Positions 52,263 to 60,604 of a stretch of 64,000 bases of DNA are shown here, piece after piece (the stretch's first letter is position 1; each line of letters starts with the position of its first letter). Origin of the DNA: JAJYTI01 sp035302145 (GTDB taxonomy: Bacteria > Bacteroidota > Bacteroidia > Flavobacteriales > Flavobacteriaceae); the NCBI GenBank assembly GCA_035302145.1, contig DATGSX010000159.1:1-64000 (forward strand), read 5' to 3'. Position numbers and translations under genes: made by a program. The notes beneath the pieces are model-generated. The model had not been told where the DNA came from, did not search any database, and was given only the letters and a program-made list of their open reading frames with translations.

Positions 52263-52979
52263 TTATTTCCTTTCTAATTTATAGCTTGTAGCCATTATAA
52301 AAAACAGGCTTATACATACAAAATACAAGATGTCTCGCGTATCTAATATACCTCGAGAAATGCTTTTAAAATGTTCTTGCATTCCAAAACCTTCAATAAA
52401 TAATAAATCGGTGCTTAAAGAGGCTATAGCACCAAATCCAAAATAGAGGACAAAGCTTATACATACGCCAATTAAGAAAGCGATTATTTGATTATTTGAT
52501 ATGGTTGAGGCAAATACTCCAATGGCAGCATAGGACAACACTAAAAATAGCAACCCAATATAAGAACCGATAACTACGCCACTGTCAAAATTGTTTATCG
52601 TAGATCCCAATTGCCCAATGGTATAAAGGTATAGTATGCTTGGTAGTAAAGCTATTATTATAAGAATTACAGCCGCAAAATATTTTCCCAACACAATTTG
52701 TAGGCTTGTCATAGGTTTAGTTTGCAGTATTTCGATAGTTCCTAATTTAAATTCTTCGCTAAATAAGCGCATGCTGACCGCAGGGATTAAAAACATAAGA
52801 ATCCATGGCGATAGTTCAAAGAATGGCGATAGATCGGCGAATTCGGAATCCAAAATATTATATTCCCCTGGAATTACCCATAGGAATAATCCATTGGCTA
52901 CAAGGAATAAACCAACAACCAAATAACCTACAGGAGAGGTGAAAAAAGCATTTATTTCTTTGCGTAATATAGCTAGCAT
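52263..52979 (-). CDS. gldF: Gliding motility ABC transporter permease GldF
   Basis: A 238-residue six-helix permease of the ABC-2 type. I start at the ATG at 52979 (MLAILRKEINAFFTSPVGYLVVGLFL), the typical GldF N-terminus; the open frame extends 29 codons upstream through part of the preceding gene, which is unlikely to be used. Segments SPVGYLVV, LSPWILMFLIPAVSMRLFSEEFKLGTIEILQTKPMT and GKYFAAVILIIIALLPS match the family. gldG follows immediately. The start lies 12 bp after the stop of the upstream monooxygenase-fold gene, so both may share a transcript. Confidence 0.93.
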   Translation of the reverse strand: MLAILRKEINAFFTSPVGYLVVGLFLVANGLFLWVIPGEYNILDSEFADLSPFFELSPWILMFLIPAVSMRLFSEEFKLGTIEILQTKPMTSLQIVLGKYFAAVILIIIALLPSILYLYTIGQLGSTINNFDSGVVIGSYIGLLFLVLSYAAIGVFASTISNNQIIAFLIGVCISFVLYFGFGAIASLSTDLLFIEGFGMQEHFKSISRGILDTRDILYFVCISLFFIMATSYKLERK

Positions 52980-52990
52980 ACTCCGTTTTT

Positions 52991-53287
52991 CTAGTTTAAT
53001 TCTTGAAGGCTGTTTACACTCCAAGCCATTGGTTTGTCGCGAAAAAGAGCTTTTGTTTTTGGCCATACCTCCCCAAATAGAGCACTATTTCTATATGCTT
53101 CTAAGGCTTCTTCGGACTCCCATGTGCTATAGGTAAAGAATACACCTTTATCTGATTTATCTTGAAGTAATTCTAGGCTCTTACATCCAGGAAAAGCACG
53201 TATCCTATCTTTTACTTGCTCGAAATTGTGCAAAAAAGTAGGTACGTTAGTTTTTTTAAACTCTAATTTTACAATTCTTTTAAACAT
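52991..53287 (-). CDS. Antibiotic biosynthesis monooxygenase (ABM) domain protein
   Basis: A 98-residue protein with the dimeric alpha/beta ABM fold: strands IVKLEFKKT, GCKSLELLQDKSDKGVFFTYSTWES, helix EALEAYRNSALFGEVWPKTKALF. Family members include quinol monooxygenases and haem-degrading enzymes; the haem-binding Asn/His pattern is not clear, so function is open. It lies between the SAM hydroxide adenosyltransferase gene (14 bp) and gldF (12 bp) on the minus strand, so all four genes may be cotranscribed. Confidence 0.85.
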   Translation of the reverse strand: MFKRIVKLEFKKTNVPTFLHNFEQVKDRIRAFPGCKSLELLQDKSDKGVFFTYSTWESEEALEAYRNSALFGEVWPKTKALFRDKPMAWSVNSLQELN

Positions 53288-53301
53288 CTTTATAAAAATT
53301 A

Positions 53302-54132
53302 TTATTCAAAGGTTATGGTTATCGTATCGCGATATTCTAAACCAAAAAGGCTCGATGCACTCCCAACGGTTTGTTGATTGCTTTTATAAACAGCTAATTC
53401 TAAATGCTTGGAAGAATTCCATAAAGCGATGCTTTTTCCATCTACATGTCTTTTAGCTGGTGGTGCGTCAAAATCTATTGCATCGCCATAACTCGTATAA
53501 ATCCTCTTAAAAATTTCGGATCTAGCACGAATTTCAAAAGAACGGCCTTTGCCAAAGTCATCAAATAGTTGTTTAGAGACATTGGTTATTACATTGCCGT
53601 AATTATCTATGTATTGCACATTCCCAATAATTTGTTTTTTCTCGGCAATAGTTGTTGGTCGCATACCCGTAAGCTCTTTTATTGTGTGTGTAGGCTTTCC
53701 AATAACTTCTAATGTGCCTCCGCGAGCTAAATGACATGCAACGTTAATAAATGCATCTAATATGCTGGCGTTGCTAATAGTTCTATCATGAATGTTTATT
53801 TCTACAATTTTTTCGGCACGTTGCTCTAAAATCAGCATAGAAACAATACCGTTATCGGCACAAATAAAATAATGTCCATTAAGTAGTATGACTAAATGCC
53901 TGTTCTCTGGAGTTAATTCGGAATCCACCCCAATGATATGTATGCTTTTTTTGGGAAAGTTTTTATAGGCGTTTTTTATAATATACGCAGCCTCTGCTAA
54001 ATGAAACGGCGATACTCCATGCGATATATCTACGATGCGAACGTCATCCAACTGCGAATATATTGCCCCCTTTAGTGCTCCTACGTAAGGGTCCTTGTAT
54101 CCAAAATCGGTCGTTAAAGTGATAATGCGCAT
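53302..54132 (-). CDS. SAM hydroxide adenosyltransferase (DUF62 family)
   Basis: Hydrolyses S-adenosylmethionine to adenosine and methionine, a relative of the fluorinase/chlorinase enzymes. The 276 residues begin with ITLTTDFGYKDPYVGALKG, the family signature; GVDSELTPENRHLVILL and YFICADNGIVSMLI are further markers, and the C-terminal half has VQYIDNYGNVITNVSK. The 23-residue loop that marks fluorinases is not seen, so the hydrolase is favoured. It is divergent from phoH with paired promoters between. Its link to gliding genes is positional only. Confidence 0.9.
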   Translation of the reverse strand: MRIITLTTDFGYKDPYVGALKGAIYSQLDDVRIVDISHGVSPFHLAEAAYIIKNAYKNFPKKSIHIIGVDSELTPENRHLVILLNGHYFICADNGIVSMLILEQRAEKIVEINIHDRTISNASILDAFINVACHLARGGTLEVIGKPTHTIKELTGMRPTTIAEKKQIIGNVQYIDNYGNVITNVSKQLFDDFGKGRSFEIRARSEIFKRIYTSYGDAIDFDAPPAKRHVDGKSIALWNSSKHLELAVYKSNQQTVGSASSLFGLEYRDTITITFE

Positions 54133-54169
54133 GAAACTACTTTACTTAATAAAATGAAATTAATTCTTA

Positions 54170-54188
54170 CAAAAATAGTGTACTTTTG
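54170..54188. promoter_or_regulatory. Divergent -7 elements between the SAM hydrolase and phoH genes
   Basis: Minus-strand TATTTTTG (plus 54170-54177) and plus-strand TACTTTTG (54181-54188) both match TAnnTTTG and are 3 bp apart. No clear -33 TTTG lies at proper spacing for either. Close divergent promoters here would compete for polymerase. Confidence 0.4.
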
Positions 54189-54240
54189 TTAGAAGTAAAA
54201 CTATTAGGCTTGAACTTGAATATTTAAACACATAAAACTT

Positions 54241-55212
54241 TTGAATGAACTTATAATCGAACTGCCGAATATACAGCCTTTAGAGTTTTTCGGGACACAA
54301 AACGAAACTTTAGATGCATTAAAAGCATATTATCCGCAACTAAAAATAGTGGCAAGAGGGAATATACTAAAAGTGTTTGGAGAAGAAGAGGTGCTACGAG
54401 AATTCGATAAACGAATGGAGATGGTTTTTGCATACTATCAAAAATACAACACGCTAGATGTTTCTATGCTAGAGCGAATTCTTACCAGTGAGTCAAAATC
54501 AGATTATGATTCCGAAAAATTAAATGGGGATGTTCTCTTACACGGCGTAAGAGGAAAGATGATAAAAGCAAGAACACCAAACCAACGCAGAATTGTAAAA
54601 GCAATAGATAAAAACGACATGGTGTTTGCTGTAGGGCCTGCAGGAACCGGAAAAACCTACACAGGTGTAGCATTGGCTGTAAGAGCACTAAAGAATAAAG
54701 AAGTAAAACGAATAATCCTAACTAGACCAGCGGTAGAAGCAGGGGAAAACTTAGGTTTCCTGCCAGGTGATTTAACCGAAAAACTAGATCCATACATGCA
54801 ACCACTTTACGATGCCTTGTTTGATATGATTCCCGCTGAGCGATTGGCATCGCATTTGGAAAGAGGTATTATACAAATTGCTCCATTGGCTTTTATGCGT
54901 GGTAGAACACTAGACGATGCTTTTGTTATTTTGGATGAGGCACAAAATACTACCAAGGCACAGATGAAAATGTTTCTTACCCGAATGGGTGCAAGAGCTA
55001 AGTTTATGGTAACTGGCGATCCAGGCCAAATAGACCTACCTAGAAAAATGAGCTCTGGTTTAAAAGTTGCCTTACGAATACTAAAAGATGTGGATGGAAT
55101 TTCCATCATTCACTTGGATGAAAGCGATGTGATTCGACATGAATTGGTGAAAAAGGTTATTGATGCTTATAAAAAGGAAGAAGAGCAAAAAGAAAACGAG
55201 GAGGTAAAATAA
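54241..55212 (+). CDS. PhoH family protein (phosphate-starvation-inducible ATPase)
   Basis: A 323-residue ATPase of the PhoH family, thought to be an RNA helicase-like or RNA-processing factor. A KH-like N-terminal part (about 1-80) precedes the ATPase domain with Walker A GPAGTGKT (132-139) and Walker B FVILDEAQNT, then the sensor GDPGQIDLP and the end SDVIRHELVKKVIDAY. The start is TTG at 54241; no nearby ATG is in frame. It often precedes purC in flavobacteria, but here a secreted repeat protein follows after 386 bp. Confidence 0.93.
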   Translation: MNELIIELPNIQPLEFFGTQNETLDALKAYYPQLKIVARGNILKVFGEEEVLREFDKRMEMVFAYYQKYNTLDVSMLERILTSESKSDYDSEKLNGDVLLHGVRGKMIKARTPNQRRIVKAIDKNDMVFAVGPAGTGKTYTGVALAVRALKNKEVKRIILTRPAVEAGENLGFLPGDLTEKLDPYMQPLYDALFDMIPAERLASHLERGIIQIAPLAFMRGRTLDDAFVILDEAQNTTKAQMKMFLTRMGARAKFMVTGDPGQIDLPRKMSSGLKVALRILKDVDGISIIHLDESDVIRHELVKKVIDAYKKEEEQKENEEVK

Positions 55213-55243
55213 CTTCACTACAAAAACTAATTATAAAGAATAG

Positions 55244-55276
55244 CACCCGTTTATAAAATAAATTTATAGACGGGTG
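55244..55276 (+). terminator. Hairpin after phoH
   Basis: CACCCGTTTATAAA and TTTATAGACGGGTG pair with one G-U, 5-nt loop, 31 bp after phoH. The T run behind it is weak (TAGTATTTTG). Confidence 0.55.
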
Positions 55277-55446
55277 TAGTATTTTGTGGAATATATAAGT
55301 CTTTCGTTTTGCATTAAACCACACAAAGGTTTTGTTAGAGTTATTTTTTTCTTTTTGAGCTAAACTCTTAGGATTAGCACTCTTAATAAAATGAAATCAT
55401 CCCATTAGTTCTATAGGTTCTAAGTGTAAATGCTTGATTTTAGCTT

Positions 55447-55500
55447 AATACTCAGTAAGCCCTATCGAATACTCAGTGAGCCTAATGAATACTAAGTCAC
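55447..55500 (+). repeat. Three direct repeats upstream of BspA-like gene
   Basis: AATACTCAGTAAGCC (55447), AATACTCAGTGAGCC (55468) and the partial AATACTAAGTCAC (55488) follow each other at 21 and 20 bp, i.e. two helical turns apart. They end 98 bp before the start codon. Such phasing suggests a cooperative binding site. Confidence 0.6.
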
Positions 55501-55598
55501 TCTTTGTTGCCTTACTATATTTTATTACTCTATAAGCTATAACTAAAGTTTTGATATCAATTCTTTAGGGTTATGTTTAACTAATTATTTAATAAATT

Positions 55599-57032
55599 AT
55601 GAAAAGGATTACATTACTTTCCGTATCCAGAAGAACTCGAAAAGCATTGGGCTTTCCACAAAGAACTTTGTTGTTAAGTATTTTCTCATTATTGTTTTGC
55701 TCACTTGTCAGTTATGGCCAAACAGAACCATTTATTACCATTTGGAAAACCGATATTCCTGGTGATAGTAACGATACCTCCATTGAAATTCCTGCAAGTG
55801 GAACATTTGATTATACTTGGGAAGAAGTTGGTAATGCCAGCAATTATGGGTCAGGAAGTGGCTTTAATGTTACCAGAATTAATTTTGGCTCACCGGGAAC
55901 CTATCAAGTCGCTATGACTCCTACAGGAACGGATCCGTTCCATCGAATAGCATTTAATGATGAAGGAGACAAAGATAAAATATTAGACATTACCCAATGG
56001 GGCGATATAGAATGGAGTTCGTTTGAAAACGCTTACTTTGGAGCTTCAAACCTTGAAGTTTCTGCTGCAGATACTCCCGACCTAAGTAATGTAATCTCTA
56101 TGCAATATGCTTTTGCTTATACACGTTTTTCAACAGCTTCTGAAATGAGTAATTGGAATACTGAGAATGTAGCGGATATGAGTGGAATGTTTAAAGACGC
56201 TCCTTCATTTAATCAAGATATTAGTGGTTGGAACACAGGAAATGTTATCGATATGGGAAGAATGTTTTATGGTGCTGCTTCTTTTAATCAAGATATTGGT
56301 GGTTGGGACGTCTCGAATGTAACAGTTATGTATGAGATGTTTTCTAGAGCTTCTTCTTTTAATCAAGATATTGGTAATTGGGATACAGGAAATGTTATCT
56401 CTATGGCATATATGTTTTTTTTTGCTTCTTCTTTTAATCAAGATATTGGTAATTGGGATACAGGAAATGTTATCTCTATGGCATATATGTTTGCTTTTGC
56501 TTCTTCTTTTAATCAAGATATTGGAAGTTGGGATTTAAGTAGATTAGGGCAGAACCGTTCTTATTATGGTGCAGAATATATGTTTGATTACAGTGGAATA
56601 GACTGTGAAAACTATAGCGCAACGCTATTAGGTTGGGCAAATAACTCTAATACTAATACAGATATTGCTTTAGGAGCAGGTGGAATGCAATACAGTCCTG
56701 ATGTAGAAGTTTACCGAAATATACTAATCAATGATTTAGGTTGGGCCATTAAAAGAGATAGCGAAGGCTCTTGTACGCTTTCTGTAAACTCTGAAAAGGA
56801 AGTCACTTTTGACTTGTATCCAAACCCGACCAATGACTTTGTATATATCAACGGTTTAGAAGGTGAGGAATATATTAACCTATATGATATAAGTGGAAAA
56901 CTGCTTAAGAGTTTTACTCCAGATAATCCAGAAGTAAGTATTGATATGACGGATTTTTCTAGTGGTGTTTATTTCTTGAATATCAAAACCAAAGATCAAA
57001 TTCAGACTACGAAGAAAATTGTAAGGAAATAA
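55599..57032 (+). CDS. BspA-like (DUF285) repeat surface protein with T9SS sorting domain, paralog 1
   Basis: A 477-residue secreted protein. A signal peptide ends near LFCSLVSYGQ (about residue 41). A conserved domain (about 45-190, with FDYTWEEVGNASN and PGTYQVAMTPTGTDPFHRI) is followed by five 25-residue DUF285-type repeats (residues about 194-318), each of the form M..MF..A.SFNQDIG.WD..NV. A short conserved segment (NYSATLLGWANNSN, GMQYSPDVEVYR) and a type A T9SS sorting domain (about 398-477, FDLYPNPTNDFVYI to KKIVRK) close it. BspA-like proteins are adhesins or surface proteins in other bacteria; the target is unknown. A near-copy lies 300 bp downstream. Confidence 0.9.
   Translation: MKRITLLSVSRRTRKALGFPQRTLLLSIFSLLFCSLVSYGQTEPFITIWKTDIPGDSNDTSIEIPASGTFDYTWEEVGNASNYGSGSGFNVTRINFGSPGTYQVAMTPTGTDPFHRIAFNDEGDKDKILDITQWGDIEWSSFENAYFGASNLEVSAADTPDLSNVISMQYAFAYTRFSTASEMSNWNTENVADMSGMFKDAPSFNQDISGWNTGNVIDMGRMFYGAASFNQDIGGWDVSNVTVMYEMFSRASSFNQDIGNWDTGNVISMAYMFFFASSFNQDIGNWDTGNVISMAYMFAFASSFNQDIGSWDLSRLGQNRSYYGAEYMFDYSGIDCENYSATLLGWANNSNTNTDIALGAGGMQYSPDVEVYRNILINDLGWAIKRDSEGSCTLSVNSEKEVTFDLYPNPTNDFVYINGLEGEEYINLYDISGKLLKSFTPDNPEVSIDMTDFSSGVYFLNIKTKDQIQTTKKIVRK
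56178..56552 (+). repeat. 75-bp tandem coding repeats (5 units) in BspA-like paralog 1
   Basis: Five in-frame 75-bp units, each coding 25 residues. Units 3 and 4 differ only around the MF-A segment and are otherwise almost identical at DNA level, which indicates very recent unit duplication. Confidence 0.9.
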
Positions 57033-57056
57033 ATCACAACCTTTGTTTTAGATTTT

Positions 57057-57097
57057 AATAATGGCTGTCGATTTATAAAGAATCGACAGCCATTATT
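57057..57097 (+). terminator. Terminator after BspA-like paralog 1
   Basis: AATAATGGCTGTCGATT and AATCGACAGCCATTATT form a 17-bp perfect stem with a 7-nt loop, then ATTTT. The core GGCTGTCGATT hairpin recurs after paralog 2. Confidence 0.85.
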
Positions 57098-57259
57098 ATT
57101 TTAAAAAGATTAATTAAACTTTTTACCTCGCCATAAGTCAACCTTCCTCAATTACACAATTATCTCATCTTACTCTTTTAAATCTAAATACTTTTTTCAC
57201 CGAAAACTAAGTGTATATCATTAACTAATATAAATTATCGATTTGAATATTAACATTTT

Positions 57260-57290
57260 TTTGTTAAATGTTAAAATTGACTTATCTTTG
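57260..57290 (+). promoter_or_regulatory. Consensus promoter of BspA-like paralog 2
   Basis: TTTG (57260-57263), 19-bp spacer, TATCTTTG (57283-57290): a full match to the Bacteroidota consensus. The start codon is 48 bp downstream. Confidence 0.7.
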
Positions 57291-57338
57291 TGCAAGAGGT
57301 GCTAGTTAAATAACTTATTAAGATTAAATCGATTGATT

Positions 57339-59300
57339 ATGAAGAAGGTTAATTCACTTTTCGAGCTTAAAATACGCTCAAAATCTTTTAGCTTTTCTAA
57401 AAAGCTATTGCTTAGTGTAGTGGCATTATTGTTTTGCTCACTTGTCAGTTATGGTCAAACAGAACCATTTATAACCATTTGGAAAACCGATAATCCTGGA
57501 TTTAGCAGTAATACACAAATCACTATTCCTGCAAGCGGTATGTTTGATTATACTTGGGAAGAAGTTGGTAATGCCAGCAATTCTGGGTCAGGAAGTGGCA
57601 CTGATGTTACCACCATTGATTTTGGAACACCTGGAACTTATCAAGTCGCTATGACTCCTACAGGAACGGATCCGTTCCATCGAATAGAATTTAATTATGA
57701 AGGAGACAAATATAAAATATTGGACATTACTCAATGGGGCGGTATAGAATGGAGTTCTTTTGAAACAGCCTACTCTGGAGCTCTACACCTTGAAATTACT
57801 GCTGCAGATACGCCTGATTTAAATAATGTAACTTCTATGCTCAAGGCTTTTGCTATTACTAACTTTTCAACTGTTCCGGAAATGAATAATTGGAATACTG
57901 AGAATGTAGCAGATATGAGCGGCATGTTTGCCGGTGCGGTTTCTTTTAATCAAGATCTTGGTGGTTGGGATGTTAGTAATGTAACCGATATGTCTTCAAT
58001 GTTTGAAAGCGCTTCTTCTTTTAATCATGATATTGGTAGTTGGGATGTTTCGAATGTAACGGATATGTCAGAGATGTTTTCTGGTGCTTCATCTTTTAAT
58101 CAAGATATTGGTGGTTGGAATACTGAAAATGTGACTAATATGGTTGGAATGTTTTGGGGTGCTTCTTCTTTTAATCAAGATATCGGTGGTTGGGATGTTT
58201 CGAATGTAGCGGATATGGTTGCGATGTTTGCCGGTGCGGTTTCTTTTAATCAAGATCTTGGTGGTTGGGATGTTTCGAATGTAGCGGATATGCGTGCGAT
58301 GTTTGCTTCTGCTTCTGCTTCTTCTTTTAATCAAGATATCGGTGGTTGGGATGTTTCGAATGTAGCGAATATGTCAGAGATGTTTTCTGGTGCTTCTTCT
58401 TTTAATCAAGATATTGGTGGTTGGGATATCTCGCATGTAACAGATATGGGTAAGATGTTTTCTGGCGCTCTTTCTTTTAATCAAGATATTGGTGGTTGGA
58501 ACGTCTCGAATACAATTAATATGTCATGGATGTTTGCTAATGCTTCTTCTTTTAATCATGATATTGGTGGTTGGGATGTTTCGAATGTAACGGGTATGTT
58601 TGGGATGTTTTCTAGAGCTTCTTCTTTTAATCAAGATATTGGTGGTTGGGACGTTTCGAATGTAACGGATATGTCATGGATGTTATTTGGAGCTTCTTCT
58701 TTTAATCAAGATATCGGTGGTTGGGATGTTTCGAATGTAGCGGGTATGGCATCTATGTTTTTTGAAGCTTCTTCTTTTAATCAAGATATTGGCGATTGGG
58801 ATTTAAGTAGTTTAGGGCAGAATAATGATGGTATAACCGCAGAATATATGTTTAATAACAGTGGAATAGATTGTGAAAACTACAGTGAAACGCTACTAGG
58901 TTGGGCTAATAATCTTAATACTGCGGCTGATGTTATTTTAGGAGCTGACGGGATGCAGTATAGTCCAGATGCTGAATCCTACCGAAATATACTAATCAAC
59001 GACTTAGGCTGGACTATTGAAGGAGATAGCGAAGGCTCTTGTACGCTTTCTGTAAATTCTGAAATGGAAATCACTTTTGACTTGTATCCAAACCCGACTA
59101 ATGACTTAGTGTTTATCAGTGGATTAGAAGGTGAGGAATCAATAAGTCTATTTAATATAAGTGGAAAGTTACTTCATAGTTTTACTACGGATAATACAGA
59201 AGTAAGTATTGACATGACGCAGTTTTCTAGTGGTGTTTATTTCTTAAATATCAAAACCAAGGATCAAATTCAGACTACGAAGAAAGTCATTAAGCAGTAA
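57339..59300 (+). CDS. BspA-like (DUF285) repeat surface protein with T9SS sorting domain, paralog 2
   Basis: A 653-residue paralog of the preceding gene; the ATG at 57339 is preferred to the TTG two codons before. The signal peptide (…LLFCSLVSYGQ), the 45-190 domain and the C-terminal sorting domain are nearly the same as in paralog 1, but the repeat block has twelve 25-residue units (about residues 193-494) against five. Unit 6 carries an extra two residues from a GCTTCT expansion. The T9SS domain begins near FDLYPNPTNDLVFI and ends in KKVIKQ. Presumably exported to the cell surface; ligand unknown. Repeat number is likely to vary between strains. Confidence 0.92.
   Translation: MKKVNSLFELKIRSKSFSFSKKLLLSVVALLFCSLVSYGQTEPFITIWKTDNPGFSSNTQITIPASGMFDYTWEEVGNASNSGSGSGTDVTTIDFGTPGTYQVAMTPTGTDPFHRIEFNYEGDKYKILDITQWGGIEWSSFETAYSGALHLEITAADTPDLNNVTSMLKAFAITNFSTVPEMNNWNTENVADMSGMFAGAVSFNQDLGGWDVSNVTDMSSMFESASSFNHDIGSWDVSNVTDMSEMFSGASSFNQDIGGWNTENVTNMVGMFWGASSFNQDIGGWDVSNVADMVAMFAGAVSFNQDLGGWDVSNVADMRAMFASASASSFNQDIGGWDVSNVANMSEMFSGASSFNQDIGGWDISHVTDMGKMFSGALSFNQDIGGWNVSNTINMSWMFANASSFNHDIGGWDVSNVTGMFGMFSRASSFNQDIGGWDVSNVTDMSWMLFGASSFNQDIGGWDVSNVAGMASMFFEASSFNQDIGDWDLSSLGQNNDGITAEYMFNNSGIDCENYSETLLGWANNLNTAADVILGADGMQYSPDAESYRNILINDLGWTIEGDSEGSCTLSVNSEMEITFDLYPNPTNDLVFISGLEGEESISLFNISGKLLHSFTTDNTEVSIDMTQFSSGVYFLNIKTKDQIQTTKKVIKQ
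57916..58821 (+). repeat. 75-bp tandem coding repeats (12 units) in BspA-like paralog 2
   Basis: Twelve in-frame units of 75 bp (unit 6 is 81 bp). Consensus core codes SFNQDIGGWDVSNV; variable positions lie after the MF. The block yields long antisense open frames that have no coding meaning. Confidence 0.92.
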
Positions 59301-59323
59301 AGCGAAATATTTATTTTCGAATA

Positions 59324-59364
59324 AAAAATGGCTGTCGATTTATAAAAAATCGACAGCCATTTTA
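59324..59364. terminator. Terminator after BspA-like paralog 2 (bidirectional)
   Basis: AAAATGGCTGTCGATT with AATCGACAGCCATTTT forms a 16-bp stem, flanked by A and T runs. It can also serve the convergent M42 peptidase gene. The core is the same as in the terminator of paralog 1. Confidence 0.85.
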
Positions 59365-59410
59365 ATTGTCCTTTTAAACTAAAAAACGCTTGTTTTAGTC
59401 GATTATTAAA

Positions 59411-60499
59411 CTATTTAAAATAACAAAAATCCTCATTTTCCTCCATGCTTAACACACTGTGGTAGATCAATTTAATTACATTCTCCACATCTTTTTTATG
59501 TGCCATTTCTACCGTGGTATGCATATAACGTAGTGGAAGAGAAATCAAAGCACTAGCCACCCCGGCATTGCTATAAGCAAAAGCATCGGTGTCGGTTCCT
59601 GTGGCTCTAGACGAAGCGGCTCGTTGGATTGGAATGTCGTTGGCCTTGGCCGTTTTTATGATTAAATCCCTAAGCTTTTGTTGTACTGCTGGCGCATAGG
59701 TAATCACAGGGCCATCGCCCAATCGTGCTTCTCCTTGTGTTTTCTTATCGATCATTGGGGTAGTTGTATCGTGCGTTACATCGGTAACAATTGCTGCGTT
59801 TGGTTTAATGCGCTCTGCAATCATCTCTGCACCTCTTAGTCCTATTTCCTCTTGGACCGAGTTGGTGATATACAATCCGAAAGGTAATTTCTTTTTATTT
59901 TCGTGAAGTAATCTAGCAACTTCAGCAATCATAAATCCGCCCATGCGATTGTCTATGGCACGACAAACTAGTTTATCTCCATTTAGAATCATGAGTTCAT
60001 CCGGATAGGTAATTACGCAACCTACATGTACGCCTAGTTTTTCTACTTCCTCTTTGGAATTACATCCGACATCGATAAAAATATTATCCAATTTTGGAGG
60101 TGTTTCTTTACTCGCTTTACGAGTGTGAATAGCTGGCCAACCAAAAACACCTTGTACAATTCCGTTATCGGTATGAATGTTTACACGCTTCGATGGCGCT
60201 ATTTGATGGTCGCTTCCTCCGTTTCGGATAACGTAAATCATTCCATCGTCGGTGATGTAATTTACATACCATGAAATTTCATCGGCATGTCCTTCAATAA
60301 CCACTTTGTAAGGAGCATCTGGGTTAATCACGCCAACTGCTGTGCCATACGTATCGGTAATGAAAGTGTCGACATAAGGCTTTAAGTATTCCATCCACAA
60401 TTTCTGACCGTTCCACTCATAGCCTGTTGGTGAAGCGTTGTTGAGGTAGGCGGTTAAAAACTCCATGGACTTGTCTGTCAAAATGCTTTTTTTGCTCAT
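59411..60499 (-). CDS. M42 family metallopeptidase (glutamyl/leucyl aminopeptidase type)
   Basis: A 362-residue cytoplasmic aminopeptidase with two metal ions. The metal and catalytic residues are readable: H in VIEGHADEISW, D in CRAIDNRMGG, the EE pair in SVQEEIGLRGA, D in VTDVTHDTTT and H in RYMHTTVEM. There is no signal peptide. Members form dodecameric tetrahedra that degrade peptides. It is monocistronic, minus-strand, divergent from the DUF4294 gene. Confidence 0.93.
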   Translation of the reverse strand: MSKKSILTDKSMEFLTAYLNNASPTGYEWNGQKLWMEYLKPYVDTFITDTYGTAVGVINPDAPYKVVIEGHADEISWYVNYITDDGMIYVIRNGGSDHQIAPSKRVNIHTDNGIVQGVFGWPAIHTRKASKETPPKLDNIFIDVGCNSKEEVEKLGVHVGCVITYPDELMILNGDKLVCRAIDNRMGGFMIAEVARLLHENKKKLPFGLYITNSVQEEIGLRGAEMIAERIKPNAAIVTDVTHDTTTPMIDKKTQGEARLGDGPVITYAPAVQQKLRDLIIKTAKANDIPIQRAASSRATGTDTDAFAYSNAGVASALISLPLRYMHTTVEMAHKKDVENVIKLIYHSVLSMEENEDFCYFK

Positions 60500-60536
60500 A
60501 TATATATACTATTTACTTTTGAAAATCAATACAAAC

Positions 60537-60586
60537 AAAAATACATAATTCTATAGGCATGGGCGCTGTAGATTTCTTATTTTTGA
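60537..60586. promoter_or_regulatory. Divergent -7 elements between M42 peptidase and DUF4294 genes
   Basis: Minus-strand TATTTTTG (plus 60537-60544) and plus-strand TATTTTTG (60579-60586) match TAnnTTTG. Neither has a clear -33 TTTG, so both are candidates only. Confidence 0.35.
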
Positions 60587-60604
60587 GTAGATAAAAACCT
60601 GTAT

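Larger units (their letters stand above)
55213..55598. other. Intergenic region between phoH and the first BspA-like gene
   Basis: 386 bp with no gene. It holds a hairpin at 55244-55276 and three short direct repeats at 55447-55500 (each described separately). No strong consensus promoter is apparent. Confidence 0.6.
57033..57338. other. Intergenic region between the two BspA-like paralogs
   Basis: 306 bp with no gene. It contains the terminator of paralog 1 (57057-57097) and a near-perfect promoter for paralog 2 (57260-57290). Confidence 0.7.

Noticed and set aside
52980..53066. 29-residue N-terminal extension of GldF
   Set aside because: The extension overlaps the ABM gene and has no similarity to GldF N-termini, which begin at MLAILRKEINAFF.
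56205..58334. Antisense open frames of 81-103 codons in the BspA-like genes with repeated basic phrases
   Set aside because: They are mirror frames of the 75-bp repeats on the other strand (75 is a multiple of 3, so a stop-free antisense frame is kept). No start signals or domains.
57916..58821. Regular 75-bp repeats resembling a CRISPR array
   Set aside because: Repeats have no unrelated spacers, are in frame, and code a known DUF285 repeat pattern; no cas genes are present.
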